A DNA stretch of 64,000 bases from Manduca sexta (GCF_014839805.1 NC_051123.1:11018727-11082726); one strand, 5' to 3'. Positions 1 through 11,488 are shown, counted from the first letter of the stretch. Translations and numbers: made by a program. Notes: generated from the letters alone by a model not told the origin.

Positions 1-257
1 AAATTGATGCATTCTGACATTAGTACCCAGAATTTGCTGAATTAGCAACACTATCGAATGGTAGGTGTAATAATACAAAATTTTGATTTATTTGCTAAAA
101 ACAACCAGTTCGATTCTTGGATAGTAATATTGTTTTTAAATACAATCATGTAGTTTATAAAACATGCCCCAAACACCGTGCTCAATCGTTGTATCAGCTC
201 TTCATCCATAATGCTGCTTGTTAGCATTATAGATATTGCCATGACATTTACATTATT

Positions 258-487
258 GCCGGTGGTAAGATATTTCCGCCCGGATAGTGACCACCGTGCA
301 CAAGGCGTTGAAACCCGCCATAGTGGCGCACATAAGTGTGTCGCGTTTCGGGATCATCCTGCGTATATCCGGTTCCAACAGGCCGGCATAATTGTGTTAA
401 CTGCCGAGGGGTAATCATCTCTTGTCAATCGACATTGTCTTGGACCCACTCCATTAACCATTAGGTGCAGTGCCCATATAAAAAAAG
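258..487 (+). repeat. Rep-D, full length
   Basis: GGTGGTAAGATATTTCCGCCC, AACCCGCCATAGTGGCGC, CAACAGGCCGGCATAATTG, ending CAGTGCCCATATAAAAAAA. An A-tailed repeat with no frame. Confidence 0.65.
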
Positions 488-854
488 ACATGGTCGGTAG
501 GAGTAGATTCCTTCCTTACAAATTCTGATAAACTCAGACATACAGTCTTCAAAATAACGATTATATTGGCTTCATCGATAAACTATCGATATTGCCTCTA
601 TTATCAGATTTATTTTGCACACGAATATTATCTTGGAAAGATAACCTATAGTGCTACCCAATCATTAGCCTATGATAAGAAGGTAGACAACGTGTTGTTG
701 AATTAAACAGAGTAATTTCCGTTATAGTTATTTATGCAAGATAGCCAAGGACTGATATTTTGTTTGAAGGACGTTGCAATAGGCATTTTGAGACTTATCT
801 TCGGATATATCTGGGTAACGAATACAGTGTGTAGCAGTGCAGTAACAATGTTTT

Positions 855-1089
855 AATTTTTTTTTTATTCGTGCACGTCAAAGTGTCTGCAGTTGATGGT
901 AAATAGAGTGGGGTTCAATAGAATGACTACTGATAAGAGACTGACTCGGCAGTTAACACAATTATGCTATTAGAATCGGATACACATACTGATCTCAGAG
1001 CGCGACACATTTACGTGAGCCACTATGGCGGGTTTTAACACCTTGTGTACGCTGGTCGCTATCCGGATATAAAAATATCCTACCACTAG
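855..1089 (-). repeat. Rep-D copy
   Basis: T-run, GTTGATGGTAAATAGAGTGG, CACTATGGCGGGTTTTAACAC, CTACCACTAGC. Confidence 0.65.
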
Positions 1090-1359
1090 CAAATTTCGAA
1101 TTCTTACATTAATTTCCTTCGAAGTTACTTTAAAAGGCGACTTGCCTATGAATATTTTTTATATTGCGATTTAGTTACTTTGATAGGTTCAACAATATCA
1201 ATGATATGTTAGCAAGATGTACTGATAATGTCATTATATTTGGGATAAAGGAGATCTGGGTTATCTTAAACCCACTAAGAGAACATCTTAATACTATAAC
1301 AAGTAAACTACTGCGCTAATTTTATTTTTGCAAACAAATATATGTTATAAAAGACATAA

Positions 1360-1492
1360 CTGCTTTGGTGTCGTAGTTGTACTGCGCGGTACGGCAGCAC
1401 TGTGAGGTCCTGGATTCGAATCCTGAGTCGGGCAGAGTGATAGGGTTTTTCTGCTCAGTTTCCTTCGGGGATAAATGCGTGATGTGTGTGTA
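1360..1492 (+). mobile_element. SINE-A, internally deleted
   Basis: Head GGTGTCGTAGTTGTACTGC with B-box-like GGATTCGAATCC, then the text jumps from CTGCTCAG to CTTCGGGGATAAATGCG, losing the centre. Confidence 0.65.
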
Positions 1493-1690
1493 TAAAACAT
1501 ATAAAATTTATATATAAATATATAATGACAATTCAAAGGGTATGTAGCTCCCTGTATGTTGTGACGTCACACCTAAATAAACAACTCATGAGTTATTTTT
1601 GAATCGGAAACTCACATGTTACCATAACCTGACTTAAGAATAGTTAAATAGACAGTTGAAGAATAAATTTCTTCAACCTGTACTTTCCTA

Positions 1691-1757
1691 AATAAAAAAA
1701 AACAAACACACATCATGCCTTCATCTCGGCAAGAGTAGGCAGAGGCAGCAATAGCAG
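1691..1757 (-). mobile_element. SINE-A tail fragment
   Basis: AACAAACACACATCATGCC and GTAGGCAGAGGCAGCAA match the 3' end of SINE-A in reverse. Confidence 0.5.
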
Positions 1758-1844
1758 TCCAATATCGAATTAACGCTACACATCTTTTTAAGATTATTGC
1801 AGACATTTGGGTTTATTTTTACAGACAAAAAAATGGTTTATCAC

Positions 1845-1985
1845 TACCATCACTTAGAGGGGAGTGGAACGGTTTCACCAGCCTTACGGCCCAATTTCGA
1901 CACTCGGGAGTATAGCATCATCCGATCGAGCATTGGACCGAGTCAACCGCTGTATACCCCACCACATATTAACCAAAACCCGAAG
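1845..1985 (+). repeat. Rep-L copy
   Basis: CCAGCCTTACGGCCCAATTTC, GACACTCGGGAGTATAGCATC, ATCCGATCGAGCATTGG. Same text, diverged, at 12820 and reversed at 48150. Confidence 0.55.
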
Positions 1986-2372
1986 TAGGCTTCGGCACAT
2001 ACGGGACAAAGATTTGGCTAAGTTTTACCAATCGCTGGCCTGTCGCCTTCCTTGGGTTTTTATTGCCACACCAACATCTTATTACAAACAATCCTAAACT
2101 AGGTCAGGTATTCAAAACAATTAGGTTACGCCTCAAATATCAGTCGCTAATATCAAAGTTTGCATTCCTAAATAATTAGGTTATGTCTAGAATATCATTC
2201 CATAAAGATGAATGACCTAGATTTGTACCGTACGTCAGTGTGTTGGATTGTAAATTCAGCAATTGTGTTCAATATTATAACAATTGATTCCATACACAAT
2301 AATGTTTTATTTACACCTTTTGTTAACAGTGAATTTGTTTTTTTATACGGTATAGGACTAAATCGATCAAAA

Positions 2373-2384
2373 GGGGGGGGGGGG
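2373..2384 (+). repeat. G12 homopolymer
   Basis: Twelve G in a row. Length may be unreliable in the assembly. Confidence 0.8.
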
Positions 2385-2504
2385 ATCAGATAATTGTAAT
2401 GTTAAACACAATATAGGAATAAATACCTCAAAACGGAGAGGAAGGGATAAGGCAAGTTCGTAAAAATTAACCCACTTTTTTCTGGATTGGCAAAGTAACA
2501 CCGC

Positions 2505-2731
2505 GTCACGTGATGGTAAGCACAGTCGGGTCTAGAATCCAGATGGTATAGATGGTAAGTCGACTCAAACGAGAAACGATTACTCGGCAGTCGACACAAT
2601 TATGCCGGCCTATTGGAACCAGATATACACAGGCTAATCCTGGGATGCGGCACACGAAAGTCACCATGGCGGTATACACGTATGTTCGGTGTTGCTACCC
2701 AGGCATATACAAATGCTCTACCACCAACAAA
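2505..2731 (-). repeat. Rep-D copy with internal duplication
   Basis: The GATGGTAAG motif occurs at both 2513 and 2552. Then CGACACAATTATGCCGGCC, then GCTCTACCACCAAC. Confidence 0.6.
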
Positions 2732-2800
2732 ATGTTTAAAAATGTGTGTCACGCCACATAATAGAATACAGTTATAGTGTTATGTTGTTGTAACGCAGTA

Positions 2801-3070
2801 ATAATAATAATAATATCAGCCCTGTATTATATACTTGCCCACTGCTGAGTCCTGGCCTCCTTTATACTACTGAGAGGGATTAGGCCTTAGTCCACCACGC
2901 TGGCCTAGTGCGGATTGGTAGACTTCACACACCTTCGAAATTCCTATAGAGAACTTCTCAGATGTGCAGGTTTGCTCACGATGTTTTCCTTCACCTTTAA
3001 AGCGAACGATAAATTCACAAAGAATACTCACATGAATTTTTAGAAAAGTCAGAGGTGTGTGCCTCTTGTT
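2801..3070 (-). mobile_element. SINE-B, 5'-truncated, with 8-bp duplication
   Basis: Starts with the ATAATAATAATAATATCAGCC tail and ends in CACCTTTAAAG..GTGTGTGCCTC without the head. ACGCAGTA flanks it (2793-2800, 3071-3078). Confidence 0.7.
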
Positions 3071-3499
3071 ACGCAGTAGTAAAATAAAATCTCTATCGAT
3101 GTCATGACAGGTTGACTTTGCAAACGCAAGATTGATAAGATAGCCGGACAAAACAATGGCTACGGAATGTTTCGGGTCGTTAACTTGACTGGAATATTAA
3201 ATTGACTTTCTGGTACTCGAAAGAATATATTTTGTACTAGCTGACACCTTTGTCTGCATGCATTTAGATATAGACTGGCTCGTATATATTATTACCTTTA
3301 ATTTTTTATTAATTAATGACAAATTTTAGCTTAGTTAATCATACAAAATTAAAAAAAAACTTGATTGTCTATTTTAGAAATTTATTTTATTCTATACAAA
3401 ATAATAATCTTGAGTTTCCAAATCAAAATAACGAAATTTTTATTCGAGAGACATCACCAAGTTATCCTAATATGTAATTATTTTACAAAAATAGTTCAA

Positions 3500-3562
3500 T
3501 CCTTGTGGGAGGCCTATGTTCAGCAGTGGATTTCCTGTGGCTGAGATGATGATGATGATGAG
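3500..3562 (+). mobile_element. RTE LINE tail
   Basis: GGAGGCCTATGTTCAGCAGTG with a (GAT)n tail. Confidence 0.6.
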
Positions 3563-3594
3563 TCTAATCCTAACAGATTAGAAAACAAAGTCTT

Positions 3595-3735
3595 CCGCCA
3601 CGTCTCAGGATGACGATAGAAGAGTGCCACGAAGTATTTTGTAATTCAAAGTTCTGTATGGTGTTGCTACTGTTTATGGGCGGCCGTCAGGCGACCGACA
3701 TCCTTGCTTAATTATTTAATTGCAATAACAATTCA
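3595..3735 (+). repeat. Rep-C 3' part
   Basis: GTCTCAGGATGACGATAG, then TTTGTAATTCAAAGTTCTG, then CTACTGTTTATGGGCGG. Confidence 0.6.
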
Positions 3736-5190
3736 CTGAAGCGAAAAACCCATGATTGCGATCTCTTTGATAAATTATTAAGTTGATAAGTAACATTTTT
3801 TTAGGATGAGGATAAATTGGCAAAGTATTAAACAGTGTTGCGCAATAAGAAATCCGGTTTCCGAAAAATGACTTGTGTATACTTTCACTATATGCCTAAA
3901 AGTGTAAGCAGGTAAGGAACTCACATCTCATACACATTTTCTATGGAATAAAATGGCGAGTAGAGATAATTAAGCGATAGATCTTTCATAAATAAAACAC
4001 CACCCAGGGCTTTTAATAAACCACATATTACAAAGTATTGCATAGAATTTTTAAGACCGTTAGTTACTTTGTTCACATATCATATAAGAATTAATCAGAA
4101 TTAGAATCATGTTTCACAGTTAACAGGACTACTTCTTAATTATGTTAAGATGTATCATATAATTATATGTGAACGGTGAGCTTCAGGGACCTAGCTATCG
4201 TTGTATTAGCGATATGGGTCCTCGAGCTTTAGGGACCCATCTTGGCCCACCTACATTATACTCAGTGGGCGCTCAAAACTTTGCACTGCTCTATATTGCC
4301 CCCAACGAAAGTTAACATAGGGTCTTCCTATGGCAACCTCGGCATTAGTTGGCATAAATTATGAATTTATTTCTATATTACTATTAAAACGCGTTCGTAT
4401 TTATATTTCTGTAAAGCGACATCTATATTTTTATAGCGACAGTTTGTAGTCATCGATAATAGATTTTTAGTATTATGTTCCGTTATACTCCAATAGATGT
4501 TACTGTTTTAGTACGCCATCTAGCGTGATTGTGTACAAACTACTTCAATAAATCGATGTCTGTAAGTTTTCTTAAAATGTTATAGATGTCGCCTTTATTA
4601 ATTTTTTTATAACATTCAAGTACAATACCTACTCCGAACAGGAAAAATAAAAAACCTCGCCATAATATTATGGTAAAATATAAAACTAATTTCTTGTATG
4701 TACTGACAACGTGAACTTTATAAGAAAAAAACAAAAGTGGCGCCTCCAAGGCAGGTTTTTATTTTCTTGATCAGTATATAATTATTAACATATGTAAATC
4801 ATTAAATTAACATATTTTTTTGATCACATGACGTGAACATTTATTTTTTCTGACAGTATTTGTTAGAGCTAAATTGTTATCGACCTCATTTTTTATTTGA
4901 CATTGGAATTACAAATAGAAATACACACATAACATGTAAATTTATTTGGCATTTTAAGTAGTAAAAAATATTACTTAAGTATAATGGATTAAATTATTGC
5001 ACGCACCATTAAAATGACAATGATGTAAGTGTTCATATTATACTTTTCTCATGTAGGTAAATATAGCAAACATTAAAACACCTTTTTTGATACTTGCATG
5101 CATGTCATTGTAATTATAAGGATGCGTTATCATAAATAGGTATTAAAAACAAAATTATTCTATAATAATATTTACATTGTCTCTTTCCTC
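3736..5190. other. Gene-free stretch downstream of the transporter
   Basis: Unique AT-rich DNA. A paired motif GAGCTTCAGGGACC/GAGCTTTAGGGACCC lies at about 4180-4250. The transporter's 3' untranslated region probably occupies the right end (possible signal near 4941). Confidence 0.5.
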
Positions 5191-6461
5191 TTACTCTGTA
5201 TTTCTTCTAACAGGTGCAAGTTCTTCTTCTCTTTCAACCATAGCATCAACTCCTTTCATGCAATCAGCAATTTCTTGCAAATTCTTATCTTTAGTTTCGG
5301 GAAGATATAAATAAATAAGTATCAAACAAACCGAAGAAGATAATGCAAAAGATAAAAATGTACCATGCAATCCAAACGTTTTGAATAAGTATGGTGCTAC
5401 TTTCAAAAAACTTCCATACGATATTTTGAAAACGAACGCTATCACACACATAGATATACTCCTTGATTCTAAAGGTAATAACTCACCAGAAATCGATGTG
5501 GACAATATCATCGGTCCACAACCAATAGCTATTGAAAACCCAGTCAACAAAGAGACAGATAGATATTTATATTCAGAAACAATGGATAATTTAACTAAAT
5601 ACAAATATAAAGATATTGAAAACAAAAAGAAAACACCGATAGAAGAAGTCGTTAACAACATTAGTCTTCGTTTAACAACTTTTACAACCAAACAACCACC
5701 ATACATACTTATCAAAGTAACTGCGTCTAGAATTAACATGGCAGTGTAAGCAGTTGATTCGCTATTCGTCATTTTCTTAATTATATCTATCGCATATACT
5801 GTACATATTAATTTCCCTGATAATAAATACAAAGAAGTGAGCAAAACCGAAAATAGCACTGGTTTATAAAACTGTTTTCTTAACATTTCTTTGACTGTGA
5901 GCCGAATTCGTCTATAAAGGTTTTGTGGTTGAGTATTCCTTTCATATCGACACGAATTTATCAAACTCTTCAATTCCTTATCCGAAATTTCATCTCTTCC
6001 CTTCAACCAAACATGAGCTTTGGTACATTCATCTATCTGACCCTTACCAGCCAACCAATACGGAGATTCGGGCCAAAAGAACACACTCACTAAATTATAA
6101 ACCGAACAGCCTAAACCTACCATTCCTATTTTTTTCCAATGAAAAAACGTCCCAATGGTATTTGCAAACAAAATTCCCCAGAAAAAGCAAGCAGATTTCA
6201 AAGTCAGAAACATCCCTCTGTATTTAGGTGAAGCGTATTCTATTATGATAACTACAGATATGGTTAAATATGATGCTGCTACCAATCCTTGTAGCATCTC
6301 GCTTATGATGATGTGGGTGACTGTGGTGCTAAAGACGAATGTCGTAAATCCTGCTAAAGTTGCTACTGAGACGATTATGTGCGGTATTTTTCTTCCAAAG
6401 ACTGATATCAGGTATGGTAGGATCAGTATCCAGGGTACACCACCATAGCTTAGGATTGCAG
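5191..6461 (-). CDS. Sugar transporter exon 3 (terminal exon)
   Basis: Starts after a TTATTTCAG acceptor with two bases of the split codon and runs 1271 bp to the stop. It carries TM2 to TM12 and a charged C-terminal tail (VEREEELAPVRRNTE). The open frame continues 5' of the Met at 6297 up to the splice acceptor, so that Met is internal (residue 121). Confidence 0.92.
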
Positions 6462-8855
6462 CTGAAATAAATAATATAAGTTAAAAATCATTAGGGGAGG
6501 CCTATGTTCAGTAGTGGACTTTATGAGGCTGATGATGATGAGGATCATGGTACGTGAAGTTTTTTACGTTAAAGTGGTACAAGATTCAAGGAAAAATATT
6601 TATAAAGGAAATTTAGAAGCATGAAGCATCTTTGTAAAGATACAGGTATCAGTGTACTGGTATAATATATATTTTGTAACTGCTCCAATAGTGACCACCC
6701 TACACACAGTGTACACAAAACAGCTGCCTTTGTAAGTGTCGCGTTCTGAGATCACGCTCTCTTCTGTTTCGAACAGACCGGCAGTTTTATCGACAGACGA
6801 GTAATAATCACTCGTCAGTCCAGCGATACCCAACCTTTTTTTTAAAGGGGCCACAAAAACGTTTCGGTCTTGATGCGATAGCCGCAAAAAATGTTTTGTT
6901 GTTAATAAAAAACATAATTCTACATTGGAGATGTATTAATTGTTGAAAAAAGAAAAGCTGGTCACAATAAAGCTAGCCTTACAATACATGATTTTCGGAT
7001 GGGTGCAAAATTTAAAAACTTTGCCTGTAACTCAAGATGGGCCAATCATAAAGGTCCGGCGGGCCGCAGGTTGAGTATGGCTGCGTCAGTCGATGCTCAA
7101 TCTGCCCCTTAACATCAGATGTATTGGAGTCACTTTGTCGTGCCTACTTACATATTTAATAAACAAAACGTAAGGTGTTATTTAAGGGCTTGTTTTCAGC
7201 TGCATTAGGGCGGTTAAATAAACAAAACTCAGCTGTAAAAACCAGTCACATATTGTAACTTAAGATATCATTGAGCTGATGTTAATAGGTTTAGTAAGTG
7301 ACTATCTTAAGATGCTGTTTTTAATTTGATACCGCACAACTGAGTTGCATCTATAAATACTACCCTGGCAATAACTTTGCTGTGTCCTGTATGTGTGTAT
7401 GTACTCGTAATATATTGTTTATACGTGCGCGGCAAAGTGACCCCTCTACTTACCTGATAGTAAATGGAGTGGGGTAATAGAATGATTGACGAGAGATGAC
7501 TACTCCTCGATAGTAGACACGATTATGCCTATTAGAACAGGATATACACAAACTAATTCAGAAATGCACACTTTAATAGGCCACTACGGCGGGTTTCAGC
7601 ACCTTGTGTACTGTGGTCGCTATCCGGGCGAATATAAAATATATCCTAAAAATTTGTCTTTACTTACGAATCCACGATGCCATATCCTCGCTCACGGCTT
7701 CTGTCGAGTTAGCCTCTTTTCGTATTTGTGGAATGAACACCGTGGGTGCGCCCATGCACAATCCCAGCATGAAGTAGCAATTCCATGCTCCACTTGCGAT
7801 TAAGAGCTGGAACCGAGAACATAGAGTCATTGTACCAGATAGACCAAGTAGTTCTAAATACAAATCTTTAACCGAAATAAGAGTGCTGTTGCACTTTTCG
7901 GAAATCAAAATATATTATGTAAATTGAAGATTTGGTTTATCTATGTGTCAAATAAAAAATCAACTATATTCTGATAAATAAATAAAATACTTTATTTACC
8001 ACGTAGGCGAAAACAGTTGCACTTATACGTCAAACTAATTTTTAAGAATAATTACTATTATTTCTAAATAATATTTTAGATCACTTATATAACTACGGAC
8101 ATGTTAAATTAGGGATACATTTCTTAAGGAATAAAAGGCATAAAGTAAAACAAAGTATAAAAGGATAACGCGTCGCGATCCTCACCGGTGAGGACATGAG
8201 CCCTAACCTAGATAACCTACCAGCCTTTCACTAGTCTAAGTGTTGACTACCTGAAAAAGAAAGACAGAAAGAAATTTCGGACATACTTTTTTGTCATCAA
8301 TCATTACATTTGTCAATCATCTTTTAAGTATAGATAGCTTTGATTGCAATCGAATCACGATACAAGGAGACAAGCCATAAGAAATACAATACTTTGTGGA
8401 CCTTATTCCAGTTACCATAAGGGGCCTTGTTCTCTATGACAGAATAAACTCGCAAGGGCGGCCTTATTTACCTTCGTGAAATCAGCGTGGAATGGTATTC
8501 TGTTTGCCAATATCTATAGTCCAAAACGGGACATGTTACATGTTTGTTATGCACTGTCAAAACTAAACTACTTGATCGATTTTAAAAATATTTCTATAGG
8601 ATCAATCTGGAAGAATGTTCTTTTAAATAAAAAGAGTATTTTTCAAATCTGTTAATAGATGACTTTGATTTGAGGTAAAAATATCGTGCAGCATAGATAA
8701 GGCCCCTGGTGAAGTAGGGCAAATTTTCTTTAAAGTATTAATTTGATCTCTATCTATCCCTTTGGAGGTTACAATGTAAATAGAATTATATAACATACCT
8801 GCCGAAAAAAATATTTCCACCGATCCTTTTTAATATTCACTTCACAATCTTCCAT
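5191..8855 (-). CDS. SLC2/MFS sugar transporter, facilitated trehalose transporter Tret1-like, three exons
   Basis: Joining 8855-8799, 7806-7668 and 6461-5191 gives a continuous 488-codon frame ending in a stop. The protein has the multi-helix MFS layout of insect sugar transporters: FGRK after TM2 (residues 87-90), Glu140 followed by SPKYRG (143-148) after TM4, PESPYWLAGKG (196-206) in the central loop, GELLPLESR (391-399), and PETKDKNLQEI (453-463) after TM12. Length and motifs match Tret1-like facilitators of the plasma membrane, which move trehalose or hexoses. Two usual substrate-site motifs are altered: the TM7 QQxSGxN reads YLLSGKL (277-283), and the TM10 GPxPW region reads GPMIL (381-385). 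The loop 8-9 D-x-x-GRR is only VVKRR. The substrate is therefore uncertain. ATG at 8855 was chosen because it opens the only frame that splices correctly. A possible poly(A) signal lies at 4946-4941. Family assignment is firm; the name Tret1-like is by resemblance. Confidence 0.9.
6490..6545 (+). mobile_element. RTE LINE 3' tail fragment
   Basis: GAGGCCTATGTTCAGTAGTGG followed by GGCTGATGATGATG. This is the end of an RTE-type ORF2 (EAYVQQW) with a GAT microsatellite tail, inside intron 2 of the transporter. Confidence 0.6.
6650..7150 (+). repeat. Rep-D copy split by the hAT insertion, intron 2
   Basis: The left part (to 6820) and the right part (from 7092) match successive portions of Rep-D seen intact at 60352-60596. 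Removing the hAT element and one CGTCAGTC restores continuity of the family order. Confidence 0.65.
6821..7083. mobile_element. hAT-type non-autonomous element in intron 2, with 8-bp duplication
   Basis: The left end CAGCGATACCCAACCT and the inverted right end CAGCCATACTCAACCT form imperfect terminal inverted repeats starting with CAG, as in hAT elements. The flanks are a perfect 8-bp duplication, CGTCAGTC (6813-6820 and 7084-7091), which is the size hAT transposases make. No open frame is inside. It split an older Rep-D copy, whose halves lie at 6650-6820 and 7092-7150. Confidence 0.8.
7424..7652 (-). repeat. Rep-D copy beside the exon 2 splice donor
   Basis: Reverse-orientation Rep-D (read on plus: the CTGATAGTAAATGGAG motif, then TATGCC, then GGGTTTCAGCACC). 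Its 5' end as a repeat is about 10 bp from the GT of the exon 2 donor. Confidence 0.7.
7668..7806 (-). CDS. Sugar transporter exon 2
   Basis: 139 bp between a TTCCAG acceptor (7812-7807) and a consensus GTAAGT donor (7667-7662). It starts in phase 0 and leaves one base of a split proline codon, which exon 3 completes. It encodes TM1 and the first outer loop, from LLIASGAW to DMASWI. A Rep-D copy ends only about 10 bp beyond the donor. Confidence 0.9.
8799..8855 (-). CDS. Sugar transporter exon 1 (start codon exon)
   Basis: Nineteen codons beginning MEDCEVNIKKDRW and ending at a GTATGT donor (8798-8793). The charged residues form the cytosolic N-terminus just before TM1. An arthropod-type initiator TCAGT lies at 8884-8880 on the minus strand, about 27 nt upstream of the ATG; this is a weak promoter hint only, with no TATA at the right distance. 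Confidence 0.8.
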
Positions 8856-9789
8856 GATCACAATTTTCGGAGCAACTAGACTGACAGCTAAAGGCACTGT
8901 GGTCGAATTCGGCTAAAACTCAAGATTCGAGGGAACCGGTTCAGTATGAATATAAATATAAAAACATTTTGACTTCACGCGGCTTTGCCTGCGCGGGCAA
9001 TCCTTTCGCGAATAAAAAATTTCACTTTTGAGAAAAGTAATCTCAATTTAGGACAGTGGTCAACTAGACCGTCAAGGGTCCGTGGGAAATCAATCGTATG
9101 GGATCTCTTACTATTAAAAATCTATACCAATATAGTCTTTTTTTGTTCCAAAAATCTTAATATATATTACAAGATTAGGGCCCCTGAAGCCCGTTTCATT
9201 TAGCGCATCATTCCACCCTATAGTTACCCACTGATTCAGTTTTTGGTCTTTGAGCTAAAGATCCAAAGCTATTTAATACATTTACTTATAAGAAAAGTCC
9301 GAACAAATTTACAAGCATATATAATATTATTTATGATACTTTGACATGACGTAATTTTTTTTCTTATAAAAACCTTTTATAATATTGTATCTGCGTTTGT
9401 TGTGTTTCTGTTTTATTAGATGTTATTTGAAACTTAATTGGAAATCAGAAATCTTACTCAGTATTCATTGATTTATTTAAAAATAGAATATCATTCCAAT
9501 TGATTGACTTTTAACTGGTTGTAGAATATTTTATATCCTGGATAGCGATCAATATACAAGGAATATATAAGACTTTGCTATTGAAGGAAATGGACAGTTA
9601 ATATTTCTAACTCCTCCCATATCTTTAAGGACATTTCGTTGCAGGACAAATATAGATTAGTGTTATTTGAGATTCGCTGAGCTTCACCACTCGGTGTCAT
9701 AAAATGCGTGCCACTGCTGATCCTGGCTTACAGGAGTTCTATTGCCGCTAATAGATTTGAACTTCTATTATCCTGCTTTTACAACAATA
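8856..9789. other. Upstream region of the transporter
   Basis: Promoter-side sequence with a possible initiator (8880-8884) and an AT tract at about 8950. No other gene seen. Confidence 0.4.
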
Positions 9790-9997
9790 CTGCACCTGAT
9801 GGTAAGTAGAGTGGGGTCATAGAATATCGACTGATGAAAAATGATTACCCTTCGCCAGTTGACACAATTATGCCGGCCTGTTTGTACCAGACTGGCTGAA
9901 CCCGGACCGCGACGCATCGTGGGCCACTATGGTGGGTTTTAATATCTTGCGTATGGTGGTCGTATCCGGGCGGATATAAAATATATCTTTCCAGCAA
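9790..9997 (-). repeat. Rep-D copy
   Basis: TGCACCTGATGGTAAGTAGAG, ACAATTATGCCGGCCTG, GGGCGGATATAAAATATATC. Confidence 0.68.
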
Positions 9998-10069
9998 CAT
10001 TGACCATGACTTAAAGGCCCGTCCTTCAAAATCACATGACGCCTCATTCTCGGAGTCTGTCTCCACTAA

Positions 10070-10301
10070 ACTGTCACTGTTTTTTTTTTTTAATCTTTAT
10101 TTAAGGAGCTTGGTCGTTATTTTACGACTATGTCGCTCCGTACGTCCACTTTTATCCATGCCTACTAATTTTTTATAAAATCAAAATATTTTTTTAATAA
10201 ACCCTTAGCCTCTTCCGATACAGGCATGGACAAAAAGCTATTTATGCTGCCCACATTAAAGCTCAAAGTATGAGGCCCACTCCGTACACTGTCACTGTTT
10301 T
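10070..10301 (-). mobile_element. Poly(A) retroposed fragment with 14-bp duplication
   Basis: Flanked by ACTGTCACTGTTTT at 10070-10083 and 10288-10301. The insert begins with a T-run on plus, so it is an A-tailed transcript copied in minus sense, with AATAAA before the tail. It is 5'-truncated. Read on minus, 10284-10165 is an open 39-codon frame to a TAG, containing SFNVGSINSFLSMPVSEE and ending in YFDFIKN. It is a LINE 3' end or a processed retrocopy; the source was not recognised. Confidence 0.7.
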
Positions 10302-11247
10302 AATGCTAATACATTTGACATTTAAGCTGGTTCTATAAAATCTAATTTTATTATTTTTTTTATCGTTTTACATTACTTAATAAATGGTAAGATTTTTGTC
10401 TGGGCTTATTTCAAACAACTGATCAGGTAAATGTATTTTATTGTTTCATTTTTATGCGGAGATACGTAGGTACAGAAACTATTGTTATACCGGCGCCAGA
10501 TACAGACAAAATTTGAACTTTGAAAGACTTTGCCACACATTTGAACACAGTTTTTCCTGGACCTGCCACCCATGCTATAAAATAAATTCACTCACAGTAT
10601 TCAAAGAGACATCAAACTCTTGGACGGAAACTCGTGGACGCGGTATACTTGTACTATTTGTAAATATAATTATTTTTTACATATACCTATACAAAAATAA
10701 ACTAAAAGCTGATATGGAGCAAGATAACAATTTACTTGTTATTTACATGACAACCTTTACTTTTAGGTTCTCATATAATCGGTTCTCCTTCAAGCAACTC
10801 CATAAAACTGAACTTTGCGCAAGTGAGGCACGATACTTCGCACAATTTTTAACTTTGAATGCTTTGATGTGTGGTAGAAAAACCGATACTGAATAGCAAA
10901 TACGCAAACATTTAGACAAACATTGTATAAATACGCAAATAATATACGCAATAACCGTGCCACACATGGGTTCAAAGAAGTGTACAAATATTGTTGCTAT
11001 GTGTGGCGCCGGCATTAATCTAAGCAAAGAGTTATAGAACTAGATGTATTAATAATATTGGCGATATGTATAAATGTGAATTAATTATAGTCAATGAAAT
11101 ATTGCCAAACGATAAAATTTAGAGCCTCGTAAAACAACTCAAGGTAGTTCAGTGGATATTGTCGGAAAGTTTATAATATATGCCTATTAGCAAATTAATG
11201 TATGCCGTTTTTATGAATGATTGAACGAAAACATTTCATACAACACA
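10302..11247. other. Gene-free stretch
   Basis: Contains a chance-looking 151-codon plus frame (10441-10896) with no recognisable domain and overlapping minus frames. Nothing convincing. Confidence 0.4.
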
Positions 11248-11488
11248 TTTTTTAATTTCTTTGAATGACGAGACGAGCTTGCCGTTCGCCTGATGGTAAG
11301 TGATACGACCGCCCATAAACAGTAGAAACACCATCCAAAACTTTGAATTACAAAGTATTGCTTGGTATTCCACTGCGCTCACTATCCTGAGACATGAGAT
11401 TTTAAGTCTTGATATGTTCACTAGATACACTGGCTACAATGTTTTTCAAACTGGAACATAACAGTGACTACACAGTATACAGAGATAG
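11248..11488 (-). repeat. Rep-C copy
   Basis: Reverse: T-run, TTTGAATGACGAGACGAGCTT, GCCTGATGGTAAGTGATACG, CAGTAGAAACACCATCC, to TACACTGGCTACAATG. Confidence 0.65.

Noticed and set aside
5381..6448. Plus-strand frames of 97 to 122 codons opposite the transporter
   Set aside because: Antisense to terminal exon 3 of the transporter. No independent support.
7660..7908. Met at 7908 minus as an alternative transporter start
   Set aside because: Lies in intron 1 upstream of a good acceptor. The codons before LLIASGAW do not resemble the family, while exon 1 gives a proper N-terminus.
8623..8820. Frame starting at 8820 minus that reads into intron 1
   Set aside because: The true start is the ATG at 8855 in another frame, which splices at 8799. 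This frame crosses the donor and continues in intron.
10441..10896. 151-codon open frame on plus
   Set aside because: No recognisable domain, ordinary intergenic composition, overlapping minus frames, and no splice or start context. Treated as chance.
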